Shown one piece after another: positions 12,081 through 24,394 of a DNA stretch of 64,000 bases. The notes beneath the pieces are model-generated. The model was not told the origin of the DNA and searched no databases. It saw nothing but the letters and a program-made list of their open reading frames with translations. The DNA is from Lutjanus erythropterus. Its lineage: Eukaryota > Chordata > Actinopteri > Lutjaniformes > Lutjanidae. Within the stretch, counting starts at the first letter, position 1. Each line of letters starts with the position of its first letter. A program made the position numbers and the translations under genes. The stretch is from the NCBI GenBank assembly GCA_020091685.1, contig CM034593.1, forward strand, positions 46,969,388 to 47,033,387, read 5' to 3'.

Positions 12081-12819
12081 TTTAGCTGATTTTAAGAGGA
12101 CACTATGGCTGCATTTGTTTGCTACAGTGCGGCTGAAGGCCTGTGGTGTTCTGTGAAGGTTCTCACTTTGATTCACCATCAAATGAAAAAACTCAGATAA
12201 AAAAACCATTTAGATATGGACTCTTACCACAGTAACACCAGTGAGGGTTAAGACCAACAGGTGGTGTTTAGCCACGAACATCACAGGTCACTGCTGCTTT
12301 GTTCTGTAGATCATGGTCTACATTCCAGGCACACAAGTCAAAAGAACAATGCCTGACCTTCAACCGTTGAACTGTTGCAGAAAAATGTTAGTAATGTCAC
12401 AGTATGGATGTTAGCAGGAAGGTTAACTTTGGCTTTTGACTCATTACCCACTCACTGGTCAGAGAAAGCTTACATTCTTTGGTCAAACCCTGTTGGCCTC
12501 AGTTTAGCGTGAGTAACAGTTGTGACATTGACATGTCTGGAAGCACTTTAAGCTTGAAGCGGTTCAGTCTTTGTCTCCTGGACAACAAAACATAGGAAAT
12601 AACGTCACAAATGCTGTCTTGTTGCAAAATACTTTTTTTTTCCAAAATAGCATACTTTCTAGAAGCAAAACATCTTTCTAAAAGACCGAAGAATCCGTCT
12701 TCCCAGCATTGACAGGGTAAGACTAAGACTGTGCTGGCCCCAGATGTAATTCCGGACCAAAGCCACCTTCAGTCTCATCAGTTTAAGTCTGTGTGAAGGA
12801 AAAAGGAGAAAAAGGTTAG

Positions 12820-12960
12820 ACCAGTTAACAGTTGTTCGTGATTTCTGTGTTCAGGATCTTTTGGGTGGACCTGAAACATGGCTGATGGACGTGGCCCATT
12901 GTCCCCCATAAACTGAGACACTCAAATGACACCCTTCCCCTTTGTAAAACACTGTCTACA
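12820..12960 (+). repeat. Dispersed repeat R2, 5' segment, partial copy
   Basis: The segment with TTCTGTGTTCAGGATCTTTT and GACCTGAAACATGGCT matches 13910-14035. In the second copy this segment precedes the block shared with 11541-11800, so it is probably the left part of the same element. Confidence 0.65.
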
Positions 12961-13439
12961 ACTAATTCTTAATTATTTGGACCTCTTTGTAAATTTGGCA
13001 AATGCTAATAATGAAGTTATTTCTTTCATTATGGGAAACACATTGTGTTCATTTGTCCAATGTGTTGGCTACCACTGCTGGACTGCAGGTTAAAAACAGC
13101 AACGCATTTTGCAAAGGTGGTTATTAGCATACAGAATGGGGATGTGAAACGGCTATATGTGTGTGTGTAGATTAATGTGTATGGTATTTTTGCATAATGA
13201 TAATTATGTAGTTAATCATATCCAACACCTTCCCTAGGGAGCATCAAAATAAATCAAAAAATGAAATATATAAAATTATGGATTTAGTCTCCCTTGGGAA
13301 CATAAAGAGTAACAAATGGCTAAATATATCCGACCCCTCATGCACATGACATTTGACATTTTAACAGTTCTAAGCCCTTGCAGACTTACCAGGAATGCGC
13401 CTCATAAGTTAGTCAGTGTGGGTCAATGTTGAACTGAGG

Positions 13440-13770
13440 AAACTAAAAATGAGGGTAGGGTCATTACATCACTATAGGACAATCTATGCTCCTGACTTTG
13501 GTGCCAGTTCTATTGACGTTTATGGGAGACGTACTGTGAATCATGCTATTTGGAGACCAATGGTAAATAAACAAAAGGACACATTTGGAAAGTCAGTAAG
13601 TCAGTATGCTAATTTCTGAAGTGTGTTTTGGCGGCATTTCTCCATCAAAGGTCATACAGTGTAGATATGATGGGTTTTTCTCTGCTCCTCCGTGCATTTC
13701 CCATGAGCAAAGTCTGGCACCAAGAAAATATAACCTATATAATCTATAATGATGTAATAACCCTTTCTTC
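13440..13770. repeat. Inverted-repeat element
   Basis: The block with TTACATCACTATA and GACTTTGGTGCCAG near 13463-13506 is repeated in inverted orientation near 13707-13765 (CTTGGTGCCAGACTTTG when read backwards, with TTACATCATTATA). The arms are about 50 bases with several differences, around a spacer of roughly 210 bases. It may be a MITE or a decayed snap-back insertion. No TSD was identified. Confidence 0.5.
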
Positions 13771-13909
13771 TTTTTGAGTTTCCTTGTGTTGAACCAGGAG
13801 GTCGGTCTGTAAAGTGTGATAGATAGAAAGGAGTGTTTCTTAGAAACACAAAATACATGTTAGAGCTGAAAACTGAACTGGAGTGTGGAGTTAGACCAAT
13901 AAACTGACA

Positions 13910-14520
13910 CAATTTCTGTGCTCAGGATTTTTTGGGGTGACCTGAAACATGGCTCAGTGATGCGCCGGAGTCATGATAATCCCAGAATAAGCCCCACAAA
14001 CAGACACATGAACGACACCGCTCCCCCCTCCCTCGGTCAGTTCTGAACGTACCTTCAGCGATTCTCTTGGTCCAAAAGCATCACTTCAGCTCGCTTCATT
14101 TCCAACAACCCGACACAGAAGAAAAAAAACACCATCTTGTCACCGTCCTCGGGCTCTGGTGGCTCGAACATGTCTGAACATGTCCAATATAGCTGCTAGA
14201 CGGAGCGCCCATGTTTCAGATTGTGTTCAGGTCATAGTTGTGTTTGACACTGAGACAGTGGAGAGGACACACCCCTAGTATTTCAGAGCAGAGTAAACTG
14301 CTCATTTTTCCATGATTTTGAGACTTAATTTTATATGTTCAGTGTTTTAATAATTCAATACATCATTCAAGAACAAGCACACAGCTATTGCTGCTTTACA
14401 TGAATTGTAACTTTGGCATTTGTTTACGATCTATTTGGTCATTTGTTCATGTTACTCGTCCCATCAAACATAGCAGTTAAGGATCCATGGTTCCAAAAGC
14501 CAGGTCTGGGACTCTGATAG
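13910..14520 (+). repeat. Dispersed repeat R2, longest copy
   Basis: Joins the segments found separately at 12820-12960 and 11541-11800. Between them is a middle block (CACTTCAGCTCGCTTCA, CACCGTCCTCGGGCTCTGG, GAACATGTCCAATA) that also occurs at 18975-19140. It is the best template for reconstructing this family's structure. No open frame of note. Confidence 0.7.
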
Positions 14521-15273
14521 GCTTGTAGCTACACCATTCAACAGTGTTAATACCTACTCCATCTTGATGCAGGCTGTATCTCTATGGCATTTCATCTCAG
14601 TGAAAAGTGAAATTGACGGCTGGACGCACATCTTGTGCTTGAAGACAGACATGTTGGACTGCAAAATGCACCACGTGCACAAATTTAAGAATTGGATCCC
14701 ATTCTCTGCTCTGGTTCTTCTCCAGTCAGGTACATGTAGTTGAACCTCTACCTCAGCCATTCATAATAAATAGCTATTCACAAATAAATATATGAGTAAT
14801 GTGTACTCTAATACATTTTTTCACTGTCTTGGTCTGCATGTGTGCTTTTGTATATTTTCTTTAACTTTGCTGAAAGCTATAATGCTGTACTACACACACA
14901 CACACACACACGCACAGCACTTTAATAAAGTGAATCAAGATGTCAAATATTTGATACGACAACCTCCCTGAACCTGGACATCCCCCTGGACTCCAGCAGA
15001 TCCCACTGAAAACATTCCCCCAATGATGTGAGAGCTGATCCGCCATAAATAAAGGTTGGTGTTCATTAAATATTTTATGTCCCATGTGATTGACTGTTTC
15101 ATTCCCATGTTTAGAAGTCAGAAGGACCTTATATAGAATAATGTGTGTGTTTCAGGGATTTAATATTAGCTAGACCAAGTGTCTGCCAGAGCTGGCGGTA
15201 GCTGTGTTTTCATAACCAGCGGAGAGGAGTAGTAACTCTGCCTCTCTGTTTCTGTCTCTCTTACACACACACA

Positions 15274-15341
<68 letters not shown>

Positions 15342-15890
15342 CACACTTCATCACTGCAGTTAGCGAGCACTTCAAATACGTTACATAAAAAACATTTTTT
15401 TGGCTGATAGGCATCCCATCTGACAGGCATGTTCAGGGTTAGTGGAAGGTCAGATGGTTTCTGAGGTTCAGACTGTAACAGAGTTTGATACAACTCATGT
15501 GGACCAAACACACTCATTTAACCCTCTTTAACTTTGTCCACAGTCTCTGTTGTTGCAGCTTGAATATTAAATGGTTTGCTCAGAGGTTCTGTGTCCCCAT
15601 TCTGCAAGTAAGATCCTTTTAATGACTTTATTTCAGGCTTTTGTTGCAGGTTAGAGCATCACAAGTGGAAACAAAGTTTAAAAGTTTCTGTATGATGATG
15701 CAGTTTATTACATGTCTTACGTATATATAAAATTAGATGCTCCAGAACCATGCTTTCCTTCCCAATACCAATACCTGAACTTTGCATATCAACTGACAGA
15801 GGGCATAAATCCATTAAAAACATTTATAAAATACTATACTATACTATAAACCCTACAGACGCTAATTTCCTCCAGTGACATCAAAAAATA
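14521..15890. other. Intergenic DNA with tetranucleotide and CA runs
   Basis: CA run at about 14893-14912. A composite ACAC then ACGC then ACAC run spans 15263-15347. The open frames across it are low-complexity Cys/Val/Ala or Arg and are not genes. Nothing else was recognised. Confidence 0.55.
15263..15347. repeat. (ACGC)n microsatellite flanked by (AC)n
   Basis: About fifteen uninterrupted ACGC units sit between AC runs. Alternating purine-pyrimidine sequence of this kind can adopt Z-DNA, and it supplies an unusual local cluster of CpG dinucleotides. Confidence 0.95.
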
Positions 15891-15899
15891 TCCCCATGG

Positions 15900-16372
15900 T
15901 AAGTCATAATTATGAGACTTTAAAAAGTCTAAAATCTGAGATAAAAAGTCAAACTTCTGATTAAAAAATCAATATTATGAGTTAGAAAGTGGAAATTCTA
16001 GGATAAAAAGTTGAAATTTTGAAATAAAAAGTAATAATTATGAGATAAAAAGTCAAAGTTATTAGATAACGGTTAATCATAATCATGATTATGAGATAAA
16101 ACAGTAGTAATTATTAGATGAAAAGTTGAAATCATGCTAAAAAGTCAATATTATGAGATTAAAAAAAAGGGTAAATTATGAAATAAGTGAAATAATAAAA
16201 AAAAGTCAGTTATTAGATAAACAGACAATTCTGACATAAAACTATTTTATCTTGTAATAATGACTTTTTATCTCTTAAACTATTTAAGGCTTATTATCTC
16301 ATAATTTTGTCATTTTATTTCATAATTATCACTATGTCTTAATTTCCACTTTCTTTCTCATAATTATGATTT
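15900..16372. repeat. AT-rich minisatellite with an inverted half
   Basis: From about 15905 to 16230 a unit of roughly 20-25 bases, ATTATGAGATAAAAAGTCAA, recurs with drift. From about 16240 to 16372 the same unit appears in inverted orientation (TGACTTTTTATCTC, TCTCATAATTTTGTC). The whole block can fold on itself. It is non-coding. Confidence 0.75.
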
Positions 16373-16973
16373 ACAAAGTGGACAGTTTTTTTTTTCTTTC
16401 ACTGGTGGAAATGTGCTTCCACTGAACCCTGATGTGATATGATTACTGTCATTATTATCTGGCCTGATTCAGCTTAAAAAAATTACTATTACTATTATTA
16501 ATAACTGTACAGGACTCAGGAAACAGCAGGGTCAATGCATAGACTTGCAGATACGTTGATAAGTTGTTTCGCACAACGTACGTCATCAACACCAACATTG
16601 CTTTGTAGCATTATCTTACTTCAAGTGTTAATCTGACTCCTGATCCTTTTATCAGCCGGGAAGTGAAAGAGTATCTGACCATCATCTGATCAGCAGCTAA
16701 CGTCTAACTTCTGTGTCAGTTTTGACCTGACGTGGTCCTAGAGGGAAGCTTCAGTCAGTTTTTTTAGGGCTAAAACTGAACTGTGAACGGCTCTTTGTGA
16801 ACATTTTTTCAGAAGGCTCTCTGTGAAAAGAACACTCTGCGTCATCTGTCTACACACCCCCGTCTGCAGAGAAAACATTTAAGAGAATTTTTTTCAGTCA
16901 TCTGTCTTACACATGGCAGCTTCACACACTTTTTACACATACCTGAATCCCAAAATGTAGTTTTTGTGCTTAA

Positions 16974-17200
16974 AGGGATAGTTTAGATTCTTTCAGAGTG
17001 AGGTATATGATGTATTTTTCTTTAGTCAGTATTTTACCTGCAGTTGTTGGTCAGCAGCTTCCCTTCAGTTTGGAGAGGTAATCTCATCTCAGTCTTAGAG
17101 TGGGTTTTATTTTAAGATAACTGCAGCGATATCACTAAGTTGCTTATACTCCATCTGATTTATTTCTGAAAATCATTACTGTGTCTGGATGTAAAACTTC
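16974..17200. mobile_element. Truncated MITE with TTAAAGGGATAG end
   Basis: TTAAAGGGATAGTTTAGATT starts here and continues with a block familiar from fish MITEs (AGTCAGTATTTTACCTGCAG, CAGCAGCTTCCC). It shares only the first 13 bases with the TTAA MITEs at 1123 and 24596. I find no matching right end, so it is a truncated copy of a different family and its right limit is approximate. Confidence 0.4.
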
Positions 17201-17716
17201 CTGCTTCAAATGAAATCAATAGTGTGACTCATTTCTCATTTGACATTTTTGTTACCGTCAGCCCTCCCTGTCCCCTTCACACACACTACATGTGAGTGAA
17301 TGTGGGAGGGAGGAGAAGAAGCTGTAGCTGTCTAAGAGAGGATGTCAGCCAGATCTTCACTAAAATTTTTTTACTACACTACACAGAAACCATAAAGAAA
17401 GAGACTACCTAAAAAATCTGGTATTTAACCTGCATGGGCGTGGTCTTACAGGATCTAGCTATGCATGCTTCAATGTGCTCCGCGACTGTCTGTAATCTGA
17501 ATACATGAAATGAAGTTGGACTGAGTGACAAAGTATAGACTAGTTTTTAAAGCTTGGAAAACTAGGCAAACTAGACTGAATAATACATGCACACAGTGGT
17601 CCTCACTCAAGAATGTGCGTAGAAAATGTGCAAATTTACTATCTGACTCATTAAACATGAGCATCAGGCAAGTTTTTTTTTTGTTTTTTTGTTTTTTACT
17701 GTGCATATGTTAGTGA

Positions 17717-18067
17717 CTGGGGCGGCACGGTGGTGCAGTGGTTAGCACCGCCCCCTCACGGCAAGAAGGTCCTGAGTTCGAATCCGCCAGGGGCAGGGCC
17801 TTTCTGTGCAAAGTTTGTATGCTCTCCCCGGGTTCTCCACATTTCTCCCTCAGTCCAAAGATATGCTTGCTAGGTTACTTGGTGGCTCTAAATTCCCCGT
17901 AGGTGTGAATGTGAGTGTGAGTGGTTGTTTGTCTCTATGTGTCAGCCCTGTGATGAACTGGCGACTTGTCCAGGGTGAACCCCGCCTCTCACCCAATGTC
18001 AGCTGGGATAGACTCCAGCAACCTGCGACACTTCGGGAATAAGTGGTTACAGAAAATGGAAGGATGG
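17717..18067 (+). mobile_element. tRNA-derived SINE with 10-bp TSD
   Basis: The direct repeat ATGTTAGTGA brackets it (17707-17716 and 18068-18077). An A box, TGGTGCAGTGG (17731-17741), and a B box-like GAGTTCGAATCC (17774-17785) form an RNA polymerase III promoter. The body carries the widespread teleost block TGTCAGCCCTGTGATGA and AGCTGGGATAGACTCCAGCA, ending in GGAAGGATGG. The open frames over it are accidental. The intact TSD points to a fairly recent copy. Confidence 0.9.
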
Positions 18068-18077
18068 ATGTTAGTGA

Positions 18078-18974
18078 ATCAGCACAATACAAATAGCACA
18101 ATGCATCCAGAAAATGCAACACAAAGAATTTAACATAAAACAAATAATCATGACATTTATGATCAAACAAAAACACTTCCCCTCATAAAGAAAATTAAGC
18201 TACGTGTGAGTGACATTAGCAAAACTAGCTAGCTTTTTTTTAAATTAAATTTTATGAACAACAATAAGACAGGCCAAACAAAGCTATGTAGCTAGTAATC
18301 AAAGTTAGCTAATGTCAGCTCTGACATAAACTATAGGCACGTGTGTGAAAGTTAGACTTGATATCATCTCAGTCATGTCAAGTCTTGTTTCAGTTTAGGT
18401 GGTCATGACTGCAACGCTACAATGAGTACCAGATTAGTAAGGTAAGCAAAGTACTGCTGTGGACAGGTTCAGCAGCGAATGTCTACAAGACACCTAAAAA
18501 AATCAATTTGAGTTTAAATGCTATATTTAGAATATTTTCATGACTTTCCCTTGCTGTTAGACAGACTTTTCCAACAAGAAACCAGCATCATATGAACCAA
18601 ATGACGCTGTATCCAAAGCATGCCAGACTCTTTTGACAAAAACAGTAATCTACCCTGTCAGGACACACGAGTTGCATACCATGAGCTGTTGTCTTGTGTC
18701 TTCTTGTATCTCCTGTTTTAAACTGTCTGCCTTTGTAGGTGTGTGTGTGTGTGTGTGTGTGTGTATGTCGTGGGCATGGCTTCCCTCCTGGCTCCCACCT
18801 CTGCTCCTCTGCACACCTGACTGTGATCAGCTCGTCACCACTGCCAGTCTGCTCACCTGCCTCTCATCAACCCTGGCATCACTCACATCCAGTGCCAGAT
18901 CACAGACTGCCACATTTTCAGCCCTTGTATCAGTTGTTCTACTTGCATGTAACAGTTACAAGTGTATCTTCAGC
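18078..18974. other. Intergenic DNA with GT run
   Basis: GT run at 18738-18765. The frames 18633-19052 and 18739-19209 run through the GT run and then a decayed repeat. They show no domain, so I do not treat them as genes. Confidence 0.5.
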
Positions 18975-19145
18975 TTCTCTCTCAGTCCAAATCAGTCCAG
19001 CAGTTCACTTCAGCTCACTTCAGTTCCAACAACACGACACAGAACATCCTGACACCGTCCTCTGGCTCTGGTGGCTTAAACATATCGGGACATGTCCAAT
19101 AAAGCTGCTCAATGGAGTGTCCGCGTTTCAGGTCGTATTGGTAGT
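18975..19145 (+). repeat. Dispersed repeat R2, middle block
   Basis: TCACTTCAGCTCACTTCAG, CACCGTCCTCTGGCTCTGG and GGACATGTCCAATAAAGCTG match the middle of the R2 copy at 14040-14215. Confidence 0.65.
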
Positions 19146-19389
19146 GGACATTTTATTTTACCTGGACTGCAGCTTTGTAATAGTGGTGTGGACTCCGTCA
19201 TCCACTTGAGTTAGAACAAGTAGTGGATGACGTTTTAACACTGTGTCACTTGCTGCTGAACACACTGGTGTGCTGGGGTGGGGGGATGGAAAGCCAACAA
19301 AGCCCCTTCAAAGTATTGGTGCTGACAATCTAAGAACAGATACAAACAACAACAAATCCCAGGTTATGCTGAAGGCCTGTAAAGTGAAA

Positions 19390-19860
19390 TAGACAAAAAC
19401 ATTCATGAATCAATATTTTGAATCATACCTGAGGAGCTCCTCTGGTGAGACTGAGGTTAGGTTTTCGTTCTTGGTTACGTGAACCATGATTTGACAAACT
19501 GAGGGAGCATGAAATGTCATAAATCAATGACCACAGAGGTGTACAGGTCAAAGCAATATACATGTAAGTTTTTGGGAACTGTGTAAGCTACAATCTCCTT
19601 TGAATGTTTAGTTTAGGTTGTATTTGACCAGCAGACAGCAGCACCACTGGTAGCAGAGCCAGCAGCTGGACCAGCTGCAGCAGCAGATGTGGCTGTCTGC
19701 TCTCAACTTTCAACAGAATAAACAAAAAACTTATCTTTTTGATTGTCTTTGGCATAAAACCGGTCACAGTTGAGGACTGAAACAAAATGAAAAAGCAGGA
19801 GTGTGGTTTAAAGTAAGGTTTGAACAGGAAACTTAATACTAATTTTTCTTACTTGTGAAT
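19390..19860. repeat. Local duplication, copy A
   Basis: Shares GAGGTGTACAGGTCAAAGCA, TTTGACCAGCAGACAGC, TTGATTGTCTTTGGCATAAA and GCAGGAGTGTGGTTTA, in the same order, with 20935-21510. The offset is about 1.55 kb. The copies differ by many substitutions and indels. Confidence 0.8.
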
Positions 19861-20146
19861 CTGACTCGTGTGTGTCTGTTTCTTCATATTATCAGGTATA
19901 TTATCAAACTTTGAGAGGTTAAAAATACAGGAGATTTACAAGAAAGTAGCGGTGGGAGAGAAGGGTAAAATACAAGACAGTTGACAGGTACATTTTGTAC
20001 CGGAAATCTAATGAAGTACAATGAAGTTGTACATTGTTAAGTGGGAATTTGTACAGTCCCAGATATCTTAAATAGTATATATTAATACAAGAATATTATA
20101 ATTAATAATTTTGAAAAATTACCCAGAAACACCCAGCATTTCTTAC

Positions 20147-20525
20147 CCTTTTTCCCATCAGCTCCTGCAGCTGGGGAACAAGCTCCTTTTTGGGAATACT
20201 TTCATCCACCATAACATGAGGAACGCCAGGCACAACCTCCTGCTGCAGGCGTACTATTTTAGACTGACACAGAAAGGCAACATCATCTGGATTCTGCTAC
20301 ACACCAACAGGTGTGACATAAAAATGGGACACAAAAAAAGGTCTTCAGTGGTACCAGTGAAGTGGTAGATATCCAGGATGTCTGGTCTGTCCACCTGCCA
20401 CCATAAAGCAGCTGGTGTCCACATTAAGCAGCTTTGGGGGGACATACCTGCCTAGCTGAACTTTCTGACGAGGTCAAGTACTTCCTGTGCAACCAGCGCA
20501 CTGATAAAGATCTGACCCAGCTCAT
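20147..20525 (-). pseudogene. Unassigned exon-like pieces
   Basis: I do not recognise this gene. On the minus strand an ATG at 20525 opens 26 codons (MSWVRSLSVRW at the start, SSESSARQ at the end), basic and Ser-rich like a mitochondrial targeting peptide, and ends at a clean donor CAG|GTATGT (exon 20448-20525). A possible second piece starts after TGGCAG at 20394 and reads VDRPDILDIYHFTG. A 117-base open segment, 20147-20263, has acceptor TGTGTCAG and donor AGG|GTAAGA, both phase 0, and encodes VRLQQEVVPGVPHVMVD then PKKELVPQLQELMGKR. No downstream continuation was found, and the region sits between two copies of a local duplication. It may be a gene fragment or chance; the plus strand also has a 110-codon frame over 20434-20766. 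Confidence 0.3.
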
Positions 20526-20934
20526 TGCCGACTTAAGTCAGCTACAAAACCGTTCCCCTTTGCTGCCCCTGACAGGAGCAGGCCGCGTAGGTTTACATCT
20601 GCTGAAGAAAGTTGCTTTGAGTCTCAGATTAGAGGAAAGACTTCATTCTAGCAGAGACAGCAGGAACACCACACTGAGTATCTACCTCAGCTCTGGCTTC
20701 CCAGGTGCTTTGAAGAGAAGAAGATTTTTAATTTTTCAATGCTTAGTCATTTATCATAGCAGATAAACTGTTCTATGTCATAACAGTCAAGAGGCAGACA
20801 AGACAAGAGGCAGTTTGCCTTCAAGGGATTAGAAAGTGAAGTGAACTTGAAACTACAAGATTCATAGAAAGTGGAACAGATGCAAGGAGATCTCTGGTTA
20901 TCTTTAATTGTTGTAAATGGAACTACCATGCTCA

Positions 20935-21510
20935 TAAATCAATATTTATAATCATATCTAAGCAGCTTTCCGGGTGAGACTGAGTTTAGTCTTCAGTGAT
21001 TAGTTATGTGAGCCACCAAACCATGGTTTGATTAAGTGGGGGAGCATAAAATATCACAAATTAATGATCACAGAGGTGTACAGGTCAAAGCAATATACAT
21101 ATACTTAAATGTTTTTTAGGAGTAGATTAAGCAGCAATTTGCTTTTTTTTTTTTCACCAAACAGTAGTGCCCAGTACCAATTGAAGTTTAGGTTGCATTT
21201 GACCAGCAGACAGCGGCACCGCTTGTAGAAGCTGCAGCAGCTGCTGAGCTGAGCTGGACCAGATGCAGCAACAGATGGGGCTATCTGCTCTCAGATGCTC
21301 TCCACCTTCATCACAACAAACATGCGATCATCATATGAAAACAATTTTAATACATTTTTGAAATCCCAAATATTTATCTGTTTTTGATTGTCTTTGGCAT
21401 AAACCTGGTCACAGCTGAAGACTGGACTGAGAACAGACGGCAGGAGTGTGGTTTACAGTCGAGTTTGAACAGGAAAGTAAATAGTTTTCTTACTTGAGAA
21501 TGTGACTCCC
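20935..21510. repeat. Local duplication, copy B
   Basis: Counterpart of 19390-19860. In both copies the minus strand reads a short stretch containing YAKDNQK after an acceptor-like CAG (21420 region and 19775 region). The frames stop soon after in both, so coding is doubtful. Confidence 0.75.
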
Positions 21511-22602
21511 CATGTGGCTGTTTGTTTTCCGACTCTGTATCTGTAAAGTTAGTCTGCCTCTGTTACACTCTTAACACCTTTAAGATGATTTTATGGATGT
21601 TGAGATCAGGACTAAAAATTGCTCTGCAGCTACACAGACTTACACACACACTCAGACACATGTTGCCCAAACAGGTGTTTCTAATCTCTCTTGCTTTCAT
21701 TCACAATTATTCACAGCTCGAAGATGGCTTGAATATTATTGAGCCACAGGAGACACACACTCATGAGTTAAATAAAAACCTGATGTGTGTCTGTGTGTAC
21801 ACAGGCTCAACATGGTTTTAAATATGACCACTTTCATGCAAAATAAACTGTTCATTAATTCTTTCCAGGGTAAAATAAATCAGCATTTAGACCATCACAA
21901 TAACAGTGGGAGCAATCGTACAGTTCTGGGATATTTCAGGCAGCTTCTGAAGGCAGACTGAGGCAGGTTTGACTGCAGCTCTTACAGCACCCACAGCCAA
22001 ATTATTTTCTCAGACTCATAAAAATATAACTAATAAATGTTATTAGCTTACTGCCTTGTAAAAGTATGATCAGGCTGCAGAGATTTTAAATGAGTGACAG
22101 CAGCAGCCAGACAACCTGACAGGACTCCAGCCTGGTTTGACTAAATGTTGCATGAGTAGCACATCACATCTTAAGTCATTTGGAGTTTTATCACAGTGCC
22201 TTTTTGTTTTTTATTTCTTGCCATTTAGTCTGCACCCACTTATGCAGAGACAGTGTGCCGTTTTACACATGATTGCCATAGAGAATAAAATGTCAAGTGT
22301 TGTAGTATGAACAGCCACAATGTCCGCATATGGAGGAGGTGGCGTGGATTGATGGGTCAAACAAACACAGGACTTTCCTCCAGGAGACCATAGTTTGTTT
22401 CCTATATAAATCCAAAAGTTAACGCTGACTTATTTTAACTTTGGTATACAAGTTAACTTACTTAACTTATTTAACTTGATGTACTTACATCACATAGGTA
22501 ACTTGCATTACAATTGATTTTAACCCAAACCATCCTCTGTACCTGAGCAGGTAGTTTTGTTGCCGTTTACATTATTCATGACTATTGTTACCACATGTAA
22601 TG
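21511..22602. other. Intergenic DNA, no gene seen
   Basis: No repeat, RNA or exon signal strong enough to report. Confidence 0.55.
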
Positions 22603-22890
22603 TTAAAGACCCCCTCCAGTGAAAATTGGGTGCATTTCATGTGTTTTAAGACATATCAGGAGTGAAATAAGCAGTAAACTCCATGTCTGAGGAGGTGGAG
22701 AGGGTGGGAACTATTTGCATATTCATGATTCATTTAATACTAAATGAAGACAAGGTGAAGAGCTATAACTAAGCCACTGTAATGAGGTATTTCAACTTAT
22801 TTTAAGAAAAAAACAACTTCTCAGACACAATTAATTGTTTCTTGTAAAGCATTTTAAATTGTTTAAATCATGACTGGGGGTGAACTTTAA
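22603..22890. mobile_element. TTAA-flanked MITE, second family
   Basis: The left end TTAAAGACCCCCTCCAGT and the right end read backwards TTAAAGTTCACCCCCAGT form an imperfect inverted repeat on TTAA sites. The 288-bp interior is non-coding. The ends differ from the TTAAAGGGATAG family. Confidence 0.65.
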
Positions 22891-23159
22891 ATCAGACACA
22901 AAAAGCTCAAAATGCACAGACATTACATTTTAAATCCTTAAAAAAAAACCTGCTTCACACCATCCCATGAGATCAGGTTGTTTCAGTAGGAAATTTCTGA
23001 AAATACTTCATCATACTACATCACTGCCTGCGTCATTACATGAAAGACACCACTGTTTAGTTAAAGGGAACTCCTTTGGAGCAGATCAAAGACTATTTAT
23101 GCATCTGTACTGTTTTGGTGTGATTAAATGACACTAGTCCTGTGATGTTCAAAGTCCTA

Positions 23160-23645
23160 AAAAATACATTTGAAAAACTCAACACCAGAAATCCAGAAAT
23201 CATGACCGGGTCAACCTTTTTCCAATAGGAACTACTTTCTTTCTGCAGTAAAATCTACCAAAACTACTTTAAAATCTACTGGAACCACTTTCTTTCTAAC
23301 AGAAACAAAGTACAGAGTCCACCATGTTTTGCTTTTTTTTTAATAGAATGAAAGTAGCTCCAGCATGAAAATGCTCCCAACAAAGTCTGTGAATTATCTT
23401 GAGTAACTGGGTCATGATTTTGAAGAGAGACACTGGTTTTTATTTATTTTTTAAAATGTTTTTGTTTTTGATGCTTTGAACAACATAAGCTGATGCTATC
23501 TAGTCCCATTATATTGGAGAGAAAGCAGACATCTTTATGGCTGATATCTCAAACTCTGCAACTCATGCTAAAAAAAATCTGGATGGATAAACAGCACAAC
23601 AGGCCAGGGGAAAATATGTATTTTTGATTTGGGGTGTCCCTTTTA
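23160..23645 (+). repeat. Dispersed repeat R3, copy 1
   Basis: Shares GAGTAACTGGGTCATGA, AGAGACACTGGTTTT, AGTCCCATTATATTGGAGAG and AAAGCAGACATCT with partial copies at 36477-36660 (plus) and 41770-42235 (minus). The interior has diverged inverted segments around GGAACTACTTTCTTTCTG. Confidence 0.7.
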
Positions 23646-24394
23646 AGTTATTGGCAAAACACAAAGATCCCTAGCACAGCTTTACAGTCTTCCCAGTCTA
23701 AGATTATAATTAATTTTAGGTGGCAACACAAACAGAAGTCTAGTTTCTCCTAGTCCTTGTCTTTGAACATATGTCATGGGAAACATTGCTTTTAAAGGTA
23801 ACCTGCTTTGTATTTAGTCATTTGGTTTTTGTTAGTGTCAGACAATAAAAATTTTAGCTTGGCAAGTGATCTAATAAGTAGATCCTTATGAAATGAACAT
23901 TTCTGCGTGTTGAACTCGGAGACAAGCATTTGAAACTATTTATGTACAATATAAGTTTATTTGTAAAACTTTAGGAAGCTCACACTGCTTGTCCCGTTAC
24001 ATGTTATTTGCCAGCATCTGCGATTCCCTGAATCTCTACCAGAAGTGGTGCGTGCACATTTAGCATGAGAAGATTGGTCACATATAAGACCTACAATGAA
24101 AAAATACCAGAATTTTCCGCAAATATGTTGCTCTGGACCAAAGTGTTAGACAGACAAAACCAATCGGCTGATGTCGTCATCTCTGCTGCTGGCAGTGATT
24201 CACTCTAAGTGGCTGCCTGTTCTGAGTTCAGTGCCAACGTCTGACTCATGGAATTTCTCTAAAAAGCTGTCAGAAACCAGTGAAAGCACAGTTGTCAACT
24301 GAATTCTGTATTGTATCTAGATCTAGGTTGGCATGGCGACTTGAAGGGATGGCAAAAAATATTCATGCCAATTTTAATTGCATTACAACATTAG
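23646..24394. other. Intergenic DNA, no gene seen
   Basis: No supported feature. Confidence 0.55.

Noticed and set aside
15166..15517. Overlapping Cys/Val- and Arg/Ala-rich frames
   Set aside because: Direct translation of the (ACGC)n/(AC)n run; any frame through such a run stays open.
17719..17790. A tRNA gene
   Set aside because: A and B boxes are present, but the sequence belongs to a SINE with a TSD and does not fold into a proper tRNA body.
18633..19209. Two overlapping frames of about 140-156 codons
   Set aside because: They cross a GT run and the R2 repeat block; no domain in either frame.
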